Below the pieces are notes generated by a model. That model saw nothing but the letters and a program-made list of their open reading frames with translations. It made no database searches and was not told where the DNA came from. DNA of 64,000 nt from Paraphoma chrysanthemicola (Eukaryota; Ascomycota; Dothideomycetes; Pleosporales; Phaeosphaeriaceae), in the NCBI GenBank assembly GCA_020744225.1, contig JAGMWG010000007.1, positions 310,001-374,000 on the forward strand, read 5' to 3'. Position numbers and translations under genes: made by a program. Positions within the stretch are counted from its first letter, which is position 1. Every line of letters begins with the position of its first letter. Below are positions 42,941-52,983 of this stretch, piece by piece.

Positions 42941-44998
42941 ATGGCCCAGACAACGTCGACACCACCGAGCAGGGCTCTGCCGCCTATCCCGCTTGAGGAG
43001 ACTGACCCTGCCGCCTCAAACCACTCGAGCCGAACCAGCAGTCTGTTGCAGCGGAAACCTGTGTCACACACCACACAACATCCCTCGATTCCCTCCTTCA
43101 GCATAAACGAGCACGATGATGCGGTTGCGGGCGGCCGAGATTCGAGGCTGTCCGGGTCGTCGCTTTCACCTAGTTCGGCAGGGCATTCGAGAACGCCTTC
43201 GAGAGAGACACCAGATATTAGCATGAATAGGGACTCGGGGAGTTCTATACCAGTGACGCGGGATATACCCATACGGCAGTTGCAGATAAACGACGGATCG
43301 TATCGGAGTCGATACTCGCATGCGGCAGAGATGGATGTTGCGAATTTTCATGACGACCCGGAGTCCGTGTACAGCCCACCAGAGCAGTACCAACCTGCGC
43401 AGTACACCCAGCCTACCCCTCCGCCCCACACTTACCCACCACGCGATGTCGTTCACACCCCTGGTGCAGATTCACAACATTCCTCGAGTGACAATAGTGG
43501 TCGCCACGCATACAGCTACGGACCTGATGTACCACTGCAGGTTCCCCGCAGCACGCTTCCAAGACCCAGCTCAGCGTATACCTTGGGCTCGGAGTTGAAT
43601 CCACGGGGCCTCACGCATTCCCCGCGCCTCTCAGTGGGGGGCTCACCCCTGTCCAACGGTTCACCAAACAGTTACGCAAGACAGGTGTCTGGCACTCGCC
43701 GCTCGCCCGACATAAGACCATCCTCTTACATTGATTTGGTGAATCTGCCCTACAACCAACAAATCGCTCCAGCTGCAAATTTTGGAAATGCCCAGCTGCG
43801 AACTGCTGTCGGGCAAAATGCATCTCTTCTTGATACCAAGAAGACACTGGAAATGTACAGGATGAACGTCAAAAAGACACAGGACAGTGCAGTGCAGTAC
43901 GAGTTTGCTCTATTCATGGTTCAGGTGGCTCGAGAAATCATGGCGGCTGGTCCTACCACTGATGATCACGGGCTAGCCCCGGCAGACATGCTGCGAGAGG
44001 CACGACAGATCCTCCAAAAGCTAGCCGACCGCAGCTACCCGTTCGCACAGTACTACCTTGCCGACGGCTACGCATCAGGTCTATTTAACAAGGACAAACC
44101 AGACTACGACCGTGCCTTTCCCCTGTTTATTGCCGCAAGCAAACACGGCCACGCCGAGTCAGGGTACCGTGCAGCTCTGTGCTACGAGTTTGGCTGGGGT
44201 TGTCGCAAAGACTACGCCAAAGCTGTTCAATTCTTCCGCGCCGCGGCTTCGAAGAATCACCCAGGAGCTGCAACGCGGCTGGGCAAAGCGTGTTTGACGG
44301 GAGACATGGGACTTCAAGGCAAATACAGAGAGGGTGTGAAGTGGCTGAAGCGCGCGAGCGAGTCGGCAGACTTCCAGTACAGGGACGCGCCCTATGAGCT
44401 TGGTTTGTTGCACGAGACCGGTTACGGCGACGACATATTCAAGGACGAGATATATGCAGTACAGCTGTTCACCGAAGCTGCAGAGTTGGGACATCCCTTG
44501 GCAGCACTGAAGCTCGGCGAGGCATATGAGCATGGCTTACTACGATGCCCCAAAGACGCAGCACTATCAGTTCACTACTACAACACAGCTGCTCAGGCGG
44601 ACATCCCTGAAGCAATGATGAACTTGTGCGCTTGGTATATGGTCGGAGCTGAGCCAGTGTTGGAAAAGGACGAAAACGAGGCGTACGAGTGGGCCAAGAA
44701 GGCAGCCGAGCATGGTAAGTCTGAGTCAATATCCACTTCAATCATGCTAACATTATCAGGATTGCCCAAAGCCGAATACGCCTGCGGATACTTCACAGAA
44801 ATGGGTATTGGTTGTCGACGCGACCCTCTCGAAGCAAACGTGTGGTACGTCAAAGCCGCTGACCACGGAGACGAGAGAGCGAAGCAGCGCCTTGCCATTA
44901 TCCAGGCTGCAGCATCCGGGCAATCGCACCTTCCGCCTACCAACGACAAAGGCAAACTTAAGAAGGGCACCAAGGACGAAAACTGCACTGTGATGTGA
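42941..44998 (+). CDS. SKT5: Chitin synthase activator Skt5/Chs4 (Sel1 repeats, CaaX)
   Basis: Binds and activates Chs3-type chitin synthase and links it to septins at the bud neck in yeast. Exons 42941-44714 and 44760-44998, 670 aa; the intron is 45 bp with GTAAGT, GCTAAC and TCAG. Residues 1-270 are disordered, Ser/Pro/Tyr-rich. The conserved core begins TLEMYRMNVKKTQDSAVQYE. At least seven Sel1-like repeats follow (AQYYLADGYASGLF, ESGYRAALCYEFGWG, AATRLGKACLTGDMG, APYELGLLHETGYG, AALKLGEAYEHGL, AEYACGYFTEMGIG). The C-terminus KDENCTVM is a farnesylation CaaX box, as in yeast Chs4. The neighbouring gene encodes its expected partner. Confidence 0.93.
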   Translation: MAQTTSTPPSRALPPIPLEETDPAASNHSSRTSSLLQRKPVSHTTQHPSIPSFSINEHDDAVAGGRDSRLSGSSLSPSSAGHSRTPSRETPDISMNRDSGSSIPVTRDIPIRQLQINDGSYRSRYSHAAEMDVANFHDDPESVYSPPEQYQPAQYTQPTPPPHTYPPRDVVHTPGADSQHSSSDNSGRHAYSYGPDVPLQVPRSTLPRPSSAYTLGSELNPRGLTHSPRLSVGGSPLSNGSPNSYARQVSGTRRSPDIRPSSYIDLVNLPYNQQIAPAANFGNAQLRTAVGQNASLLDTKKTLEMYRMNVKKTQDSAVQYEFALFMVQVAREIMAAGPTTDDHGLAPADMLREARQILQKLADRSYPFAQYYLADGYASGLFNKDKPDYDRAFPLFIAASKHGHAESGYRAALCYEFGWGCRKDYAKAVQFFRAAASKNHPGAATRLGKACLTGDMGLQGKYREGVKWLKRASESADFQYRDAPYELGLLHETGYGDDIFKDEIYAVQLFTEAAELGHPLAALKLGEAYEHGLLRCPKDAALSVHYYNTAAQADIPEAMMNLCAWYMVGAEPVLEKDENEAYEWAKKAAEHGKSESISTSIMLTLSGLPKAEYACGYFTEMGIGCRRDPLEANVWYVKAADHGDERAKQRLAIIQAAASGQSHLPPTNDKGKLKKGTKDENCTVM

Positions 44999-45905
44999 CC
45001 GGATCCATCTCATCCAACTTCTATTGGCCGACCACAACAACACCCCGTCTCGATGTGCGCGCTCCGGTTACGGAGTGTTCTATATTGCATTAATATTGGG
45101 TTCTGCATATGGGGGTCCGCTTTGCATATCTGTCGCATTATGCTCTCAGGATTGAGTGCCAAAATATTTTCATTACTTTTTTTGAACTGAACTTGGTGTT
45201 TCCTGGCATCCACGTTTGATACCGAAACTGTTCTTCAAGTCATATAGATAGAAGATCTGGATAATGTCTGATGGACGCGGTTGTCCGCGGCTTTGTCGTC
45301 AACGGTCCCTTTCTCCATTTCTGTGCGAATGACTTGCAGGGGAAATCCCCGATTGGTCAATTGCAGTGGACGTCTTACGTATGACCGAACCTTCACTCGT
45401 CTTTGTCTGCAAGTGACAAACACCTGCCCCTGCTGAGAATAAGACACGTGTCTAAAGTCACTGCATTGAGCGCTATTGACGACTCAATAGTTTGCGGGGT
45501 ACATATCCCTTATCTTTGCTACCATGCACTCACTCCGAGTTCGCCTGCAGGGCGTGCAGGTTGGAGATCCAACGAGCCTCAAGAATGCTAGTGATCGCTG
45601 CCAATGCAGTCGCTTAACCCGACCGTTACTAGCCGCGTCCAGAATCAGCAAGGTTCATGCAGGTCCGACACGCCTGGTCTACATGTAGGGCGCACCTGAT
45701 AACATCAAGTTGATCCACTATTACCTCACCGCATCAACGGCAATCATAAGAACTCCGACTACTACATGATTGATTTCCAGATATGAAAGACAGATACTAA
45801 GCACAACAACAATTATACCAAACAAAGTCATACTCTCCAGACTATACAAGGACCGCGTTTGCACTCCGATCGGCTTCAAACGGAATACACAATTGGATTC
45901 ACAAC
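44999..45905. other. Intergenic region
   Basis: 3' region of SKT5 and promoter of the aminotransferase gene. No gene-like frame or repeat recognised. Confidence 0.5.
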
Positions 45906-47607
45906 ATGGCACCTCCTTCAGCTATTGAAGTTACTGCTGAGTCCGACACATCAGGAATCACGATTCCTGATCCGCTCACTGCACCGATAGCAAGCAACGA
46001 CATTTATGGACGCAGGAGAAAAGCTGGGAAATCGCAGTGGGGTGTTGCGGCTGCATCCGACACTGCCAGCTTCCGGTTGAAATCTTACGCGAACAAGCCA
46101 AAGGCTCGACGATGGGGTCGTAGGTAAACTCTTAATATACGAGGGATTCCCGCGTTGCTAACTTTTTGACACAGACATCATCAGCCAGGAGGCGCTCATT
46201 CGGAAAGGCAACTCATTGAAGGAGGCTGCAAAGTTTCTTGCAACGCCAGGACTCATCTCCCTTGGTGGAGGTCTACCATCGAGCGAGTACTTTCCTTTCG
46301 AAGAGTTAACCATTAAGGTTCCCCAAGTTGGACGCTTCTCGGAAGCAGAAACAAAAGAATCCGGAGTCACCATTACAGCAGGCAAACACGATCTTGCAGA
46401 AGGAAAGTCGATCTTCGACATAGCTACCGCGTTCAATTATGGTCAAGGAGCGGGCTCAGCACAACTCCTCCGATGGATGACCGAGCATACAGAACTAGTC
46501 CACAACCCACCATACGAAGATTGGAAATGCACTATGACAATCGGAAGTACATCTGCGTTAGATATGGCGCTTCGAATGTTCACAAGACCTGGCGATGTAA
46601 TACTCTCCGAAGAGTACACCTTCTCCGCGTTCGTGGAAACAGCGCGGCCAATGGGCGTGCGTGTTTGTGGCGTTCCAATTGATTCAGAGGGTCTCCTTCC
46701 GGAAGGACTCGATCAAATCCTCTCCAAATGGGACGTCAGTACCCGCGGTGCTCGCAAGCCACATCTTCTATACACCGTACCGACGGGTCAGAACCCGACA
46801 GGAGCCACGCAGAGTGCAGACCGACGACGAGCACTCTACGCTGTATGCCAAAAGCACGATGTATACATTCTCGAGGATGAGCCGTACTACTTTCTCCAAA
46901 TGCAGCCCTACACTGGACCCAATGCGCCAGATGTTCCGCCACCAGCCTCACATGCCGAGTTCCTGAAGACGCTTGTGCCCAGCTACCTCTCCATGGATGT
47001 CGACGGGCGCGTTCTGCGTCTAGATTCTTTCTCCAAAGTCATATCTCCTGGTTCACGTATCGGCTGGATCACCGCATCTGCCGAAGTCATTGAGAAGTAC
47101 TCCAAACACGCCGATGTATCGACACAAAACCCATCAGGCATATCTCAACTTGTTCTCTTCAAGCTGCTAGAAGAGCACTGGGGTCACGCTGGCTACCTCG
47201 ACTGGCTGATCTATATCCGCATGCAATACACCAAGCGGCGAGATGCCATCCTGCAAGCATGCGCAAGATATCTACCGACTGAAGTCATGTCCTGGAAGCC
47301 GCCCATGGCGGGCATGTTCCATTGGATGCAGATTGATTTCACCAAGCATCCTGACTATCCTGCGAAGAGCATCGAGGCGATTGAGGAAAGCATCTTCTTT
47401 AGAAATATCGAGCATGGCACAATGTGCATGCGGGGCAGCTGGTTTTATGCGGATGAGGAAGAGGAGCATCATACGCTGTTCTTCAGGGCGACGTATGCGG
47501 CTAGTCCGACGGATAAGATGGATGAGGCTATTCGAAGGCTGGGCGAGTCGGTTAGGGAGGAATTCAAGCTGGGAAAGTATGCTAAGGCGATCGAGAATGG
47601 ACAGTGA
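45906..47607 (+). CDS. ARO8: Aro8-type aromatic/2-aminoadipate aminotransferase
   Basis: PLP enzyme (fold type I) that transaminates Phe, Tyr, Trp, kynurenine or 2-aminoadipate; cytosolic. Exons 45906-46116 and 46175-47607, 547 aa. The junction uses the weak donor GTCGTA rather than the nearby GTAAAC because only it gives the family sequence KARRWDIISQEALIRKG. Motifs: LISLGGGLPSSEYFPFEEL, YTVPTGQNPTGAT, EDEPYYFLQ, the PLP lysine in DSFSKVISPGSRIGW, and MAGMFHWMQI near the C-terminus. No targeting signal. Exact substrate range cannot be read from sequence; kynurenine aminotransferase is the main alternative. Confidence 0.88.
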
Positions 47608-47913
47608 GGAGAGTGAGTTCGTAGTACTAAGGGAAAGCATCAAGACTGCGGTGGGTGCAGCGTAACGGGGTATGAGGATACGGGTTCCTTTTAGCGCCAA
47701 TGACTTGAATGATTAGCATAGCAACTTCTGGTTCCAAAGCATGCCCAACATGATACCAAAAGTGTATTTCCATGGTCTCAACATCTCCCTAAACATATCG
47801 TACATGAAGTACTTTTATCCCATTGATCCCAAATACGCCCATGTACACGCAATGCTTTCTTCTCCATCTCCCAAATCCCCCTTCTCTCCTAGCACCTCTC
47901 TTTCGTCGTAGTC
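47608..47913. other. Convergent intergenic region
   Basis: About 300 bp of 3' sequence shared by the aminotransferase and OST2 genes; nothing else seen. Confidence 0.5.
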
Positions 47914-48462
47914 TCAGTTGATAAAGTTGACACAAAAGAAGTGCAGCAACAACGACCCCAGCACAAAATCCGCAAATGCCCGCTCATGCGAAATGTTCTC
48001 AAACTCGGCCTTGTTTTCGGGATTCGTCTGGATGCGCAAGCTCGCTGTGAGGACGAATTGGCCGACTGTTGCGCTGAAGCCAGAGAGGAAGGCATTGAAG
48101 GGCTACATCACCAACCTGTTAGTTCAGGAATCTTTGTGATCATGAATGGATGCGAAGAAGCGAATGAAGCGGCGTGTGGGGCTGAAAGTGCTGGGTAGGA
48201 GTTGGTTATCACGTACAAAGTTGCCAACCAGCACCACGTAGAAGAATTGCAGCGCGCCCACGACAATCAGAAACGCGAGGAATGTGTCAAGCAGCTTTAC
48301 GCGCTGGGGCGTCTTGGTGACGTATTTGTTCCATATGCCCTGCAGGATATCTTGTGCGTCGGTGCTGCTGCTTGAGGGTTTCGAGGAGGGACGCGCGGGT
48401 GTGGAAGTTGTCGCGGCAGGCGCAGTGCCGGCGGGAGCTGGTGTGCGTTGTTTTGGTGGCAT
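47914..48462 (-). CDS. OST2: Oligosaccharyltransferase subunit OST2 (DAD1)
   Basis: Essential small subunit of the ER oligosaccharyltransferase complex for N-glycosylation. Exons 48217-48462 and 47914-48102, 144 aa; intron 114 bp, the longest among the confident genes. The N-terminus is Pro/Ala/Thr-rich (MPPKQRTPAPAGTAP), followed by the DAD1 core: ILQGIWNKYVTKTPQRVKLL, TM1 (FLAFLIVVGALQFFYVVLVG), then PFNAFLSGFSATVGQFVLT, TM2, SLRIQTNP, and the diagnostic C-terminus FADFVLGSLLLHFFCVNFIN. Divergent from the TMEM14-family gene 322 bp away. Confidence 0.95.
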
Positions 48463-48784
48463 TGTGATGGTAATTGCGACTTTGGCGGTGGTGCTGAGCG
48501 TCAAAGTTTGGCAATTAGAGTTTTGGTGTCGGACTGGGAAGCTCTTGGTTGCTACACGCAAGCTTGAGGCCAGATGTTCAGCGGAGGGACGTGCGCTAGG
48601 TCGGGCTTCGGTGTTAGCGGATGGCCGTCAAGATCCCCGCAAATGTTGTCATTCATCAGCGACATCTGGACATAAACAAGCCGATTTCTTACTCTTGTAA
48701 CAAGTTTTTCTTTCATCAACTATCTCGCACTTTACTCGAATCCACGATTTGCTTATATAACCGGATCTTCAATCTACAGCGACA
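48463..48784. promoter_or_regulatory. Shared promoter of OST2 and TMEM14-family gene
   Basis: 322 bp between divergent start codons. A TATATAA at 48754-48760 lies only 25 bp before the rightward ATG, so it is probably within the leader or unrelated to a classical TATA function. Confidence 0.5.
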
Positions 48785-49368
48785 ATGGTAAGTAGTCTGG
48801 CTGTGATGTACCTAGCTCGGAGCGACCGGCGAAGGTGTACATGTGTGGGTAGTGAAGGCTGACTGCAGGACAGGGCTCTCTCGCGAACATCGCTCTTCTC
48901 CTCGGTGCGCTGACCGCTGGTGGTGGTATTACCGGTTATGTGCGCACTGGATCTGTTCCATCAATCGCAGCTGGCGTAACTGTGGGCGCATTGGTACGTT
49001 TATTGCCCTGTGGAGTTGCTACACTTCTGTCGCGTGCATATTGCTTGCAAAGCAGCCGAACTGGCTGAGGGGTGGTCTTCTCTTGCCTGATTGCATGTCT
49101 AGCCTGCCTCTTACAATTAACCACGTAACGTGAGAGGAGGGCCATAGACTGACAAAACCAACAGTACATTCTCGGCGGTCTGCGGATCTCGAATCGTTCT
49201 ACCTATGGTACTGAGCTCGCCCTGCTTGCATCAGTCATCCTCGCCGGCAGCTCGATTCCTCGTGCCATCAAGAGTGGAAAGCCATTGCCCATTGGACTGA
49301 GTGTTTTGGCCACTTTCGGTCTCTGGACTTTCGGAAACGCTTTCTTGAATCGTCAGCGAACGGTTTGA
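48785..49368 (+). CDS. TMEM14-family (UPF0136) membrane protein
   Basis: Small four-helix mitochondrial or ER membrane protein family; human TMEM14C transports protoporphyrinogen across the inner mitochondrial membrane, other members are less clear. Exons 48785-48787, 48874-48993 and 49165-49368, 108 aa. The first coding exon is the ATG alone, followed directly by GTAAGT; the acceptor GACAG at 48869-48873 restores MGSLANIALLLGALTAGGG. Helices: LANIALLLGALTAGGGITGY, VPSIAAGVTVGALYILGGL, ELALLASVILAGSSIP, LPIGLSVLATFGLWTFGNA. The signature GYVRTGSVPS is well kept. Confidence 0.88.
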
Positions 49369-50461
49369 AATCGCAGCAATCAGCTCAAGAGACGTGTATG
49401 AACGCGGATCGGCTATATCAAAATGTACACTACTAAATGAGTATCTTGCATGAACAATGCTAGGGTTTTTGACACATGTGTAAGTGCGTGACCGTAAGCA
49501 GTTGAAGATCTAATCGCAGATATCTGTGAACCTGGTCTAGACAACCGCACAACGCCGAGGACACACTACGAAGCTTGCTTCGAACTTGACAGCGTAGTTC
49601 TTACACATACAGATCCGCATCTGCCTCGATGCTGCTCAATGCTGAACTTGTGTTGGACTAACAGCACCGGAAGTCAAATTGTGCACAAACGTCATGAAAT
49701 GCGCCATGTGGAATGCCTGCAAGATGAATCGTCCATGAAGCTTCTCCACAGCTTCTCTATATTGTTGAAGCTTAAAATCACCATTCCATGTCGCCGGCCC
49801 CACATACTCGTTGCTCATAGACGACCGGCTTATATCAAAGAAGGCAATATCCGCCATACAGCATCTGCGAGACCAGGGGACTTTAGCCTCCTCACCATAA
49901 TGCCCCGGCTGCCACTCGCCTATCAACTGCCGCTCACACTAGCATTCACCTCTCGTTGTGGATGTTTCTGGACACCACATGCGCAAACAATTGATGTCGC
50001 ATCGATAAATCCGGGTCACGATACGGCGCAAGCCATCAAAATTGATGGCTTTGACGATGCTTTAGCCACACCGAGCCTGGTCGTACCCAAAAAGCTCCAA
50101 TGATTTCCATCTGAATCATTACTGTACACAGCCTGAAGCCTGATCGAGCCATTCTATGATCCCAGAGGCCACGAGATTGACACGCTGAGGCGACGAACTA
50201 CAAATTGCAATTCGCCGCGTGTGGATTGGCCAGCACACGCAGCTTCTCCAGAACCTTCCCCGTCATTTCATATATGGCGTACAAAGTATATGGGCAGATA
50301 TTGGTAATTGACAGGCATGAAGCGTGTCCTGGTGTGGCTCCTGGTTGCTGTAAACCGCCACTGCGATAGATGATATGGGCCACATAAAGAGTCCAAGACA
50401 GCCAGCTGCGTCGAATGCCAGGTTCAATTTCTGTGCTTCCAAAGAGACCTGATAGAACAAT
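49369..50461. other. Intergenic region
   Basis: Contains the doubtful minus-strand exons at 49636-50153 and the promoter of the pyranose dehydrogenase gene. Nothing else recognised. Confidence 0.4.
49636..50153 (-). CDS. Possible partial hypothetical gene (two 3' exons)
   Basis: Two coding-like stretches share phase through a GT-AG intron. Exon 50025-50153 starts after an AG acceptor and reads NGSIRLQAVYSNDSDGNHW through SILMACA. The second exon, from about 49926 to 49636, reads LIGEWQPGHYGEEAKVPW and ends SGAVSPTQVQH with a stop. Upstream exons would overlap the promoter of the next gene and are not resolved. The YSNDSDGNHWSFLGTTRLG segment faintly recalls beta-propeller lectins; no assignment is made. 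Confidence 0.28.
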
Positions 50462-52585
50462 ATGCGTTACGCTCAAGTTCTGGGCAGTGCTGTTGCACTC
50501 GCCGGGTATGGTCGGTATCCTGTGGGCGGTTCCTCAAGCACCACACTGACGCATTACAGCTCTCGCTCAAGAAGGTGAGGCCCAGTCTAAAGTTGTCTGC
50601 GATACCGAGACGAACATCTGTTATTCCTCCTACTCGGACGAGTATTATGGAATGACCTTTGGTGTTGCTCTACCCAAGAACGCCGTGGACCCGTACGATG
50701 CCATCATCAAGATCACCGCTCCCATCGACAACAAATGGGCTGGCTTCTCATGGGGAGGCAACATGGTGTGGAACCCCCTAAGTGTTGCTTGGGCGAACGG
50801 AAACTCCGGCACAATATCTGCTCGTTTTGCTTAGTATGTAGCGGCTCTGAGAGCGATAAGGCAATTCTGACGTGCTACAGTGGCATAAGCCTCCCTCTTG
50901 GCTACGATGGTGCCTATCACACTCTACTAAAAGGGACAAAGACCAACAGCACACACTGGACCGTGAATGCGCTCTGCAAAGGCTGCACCGGCTGGCAATC
51001 GAATGAAGACACACGCTACGCACTCAACGCAACAGGCACAACCGAGTTCGCATGGGCTTTTGGTGTTTCCCAAGTGGAGGACCCATCTCGGAACGACTCT
51101 GCCTTTAACGTCCACCAGGGCTGGGGCAAATGGATCCATGATCTCAATGCTGCGCGCATCGATAATTTCGATAGTTTGGTCCAGACCAACTTGCTAACAG
51201 CACCTGCAGCAAGCAGCGCCCCTGCTAAGCCATCTACGATCGTGACAAGTGTAGTCCCGGGCGCGACCACAAAGCCAGCCCAAGCTGCCATTCCGGCCTC
51301 TTGCTCTGGTGCCGGCAACCCTACTTTCTCTGGTAACCTCGCATCAGGATGGAAGGCTACCAAGATTGCAGGAGGCTTGACGAGTCCCCGCAGTATCCAA
51401 TTCGATCTTGCTGGCAATATGCTCGTAGTTCAGTCTGGCAAGGGCATCTCATACCACAAAATAGGTGCAGACGGCTGTGTCACATCGACTAAGATGTTGA
51501 TTTCACAAAACAACCTTAACCATGGCATCGCTTTGAGCGCTGATGGCAAAACTCTCTATGCCAGCTCCATGACGCAAGCTTATTCGTGGCCCTATGACGC
51601 TGCTGCTGGTACACTGGGCACTCGTGCAACCATCATCACTGGCATGTACAATGGTGGCTCGCATTTGACCCGCACCCTAGCAATTGCGCCTCATGCGCCT
51701 AATCTGCTGGTTGTCTCACATGGTTCCAATGCCAACATCGACACTGCCTCTGGTGACCCGAAGACAGCTCGTGCTATTATCAAGGTCTTCGATCTGAGCA
51801 CCATCCCCAGTGGCGGATACAATTATGTCTCTGGTGGCTACAATGCTGGGTACGGCCAGCGCAATGAGGTCGGCATGTGCTTCGATAAGAATAATATGTA
51901 AGCAAGACCAGGTGTGTTGCTACAGTATGTTCCATACTTACTTCATGACAGGCTATGGGGCGTCGAGAACAGCGGTGATGACTTCAAGCGTACCGTGAAC
52001 GGCCAGTCCAAGGACGTCCACCACAACAACCCTGGCGAGAAGATCCACTATATGGGCGACGTCTCCAAACCCAACAGCAACTGGTACGGATATCCAAGCT
52101 GCTTCACTGTCTGGCAGCCATCCGACTTCACCGACAAGACTTTCAAGGTCGGCGACTTCTTCGTCCAGGCCCCCAACAGCACCTTCAACGACGACACCTG
52201 CAACCAAAAGGCCGTTGCTCCTAAATTGACACTCTTCCCGCACTCCGCGCCCATTGACTGCAAATTCGACGCCGACTCGACCACCATGTACATCACGTAT
52301 CACGGCTCGTGGAACCGCAGCCCTGTCACTGGTTTCAAGCTTGTTGCCGTGAGCTTCAAGCTCGGTGCTGATGGACAGTACACTCCTGTTGAGCCCCTGA
52401 CCAGCACAACTGCGGCGAAAGATATCTTCTACAATCCAAAGGTAGAGAGCTGCCAAGGCAATGGACCTAGTTTCAGCTCGGGCTGCTTTAGACCTGCGGG
52501 ATTGGCGTGGGATACCCAGGGTCGCTTGTTCATGACGTCGGATACGTCGACCAATGGTGAGCTGTGGATCTTGGGCAAATCTTAG
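50462..52585 (+). CDS. Secreted PQQ-dependent pyranose dehydrogenase (AA8 cytochrome + AA12)
   Basis: Extracellular quinohaemoprotein that oxidises sugars such as fucose or glucosone-like pyranoses and can feed electrons to lytic polysaccharide monooxygenases. Exons 50462-50510, 50560-50833, 50881-51897, 51952-52585 (657 aa; phases agree). Signal peptide MRYAQVLGSAVALAGYALA. AA8 cytochrome-b domain at about 20-215 (VCDTETNICYSSYSDEYYG, WAGFSWGGNMVWNPL, NVHQGWGKW). Pro/Ala/Thr linker 225-245, then the AA12 six-bladed propeller (GGLTSPRSIQFDLAGNMLVV, NNLNHGIALSADGKTLY, GQRNEVGMCFD, YGYPSCFTVW, TTMYITYHGSWNRS, GCFRPAGLAWDTQGRLFM). The C-terminal CBM1 found in some basidiomycete members is absent. 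Confidence 0.88.
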
Positions 52586-52983
52586 GGAAATTACCAAGTG
52601 TGCGATGGCGGGGAAGATCAATAGCGGAGAGTGTGTACATATGAGGATGAGGTTGTGACGTTCGTTTTCGCACTCAAAGAGTGTCCATCCAATGTTTAGC
52701 AAATGCCTGGTTGCAGTGATGATAGTCCAACGAAGGTTGCAGTGACGATAGTCAAACGAAGATTGCAATGAATTTCCAGCCTTCATTCAATCACTATTAG
52801 GCAGGATTCCCAATATGATATTTCAAGCTTATGGAAGCCTGTCTATCTTCAGCTCACTCACAGTAAGTCATGTGGGGTCGCGCTCTAGCGCGCCGCGGTG
52901 GTGCAGCTCCTTCCACTACTTCCAAGGCCTTCCCCAGCGTCTTTCAACCTTCTCACACACGCAGTGCTGGTCAACCGTAAACC
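52586..52983. other. Intergenic region
   Basis: 3' region of the dehydrogenase gene and promoter of the next gene. A near-repeat (GATAGTC-AACGAAG, around 52722 and 52749) is the only pattern noted. Confidence 0.45.
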
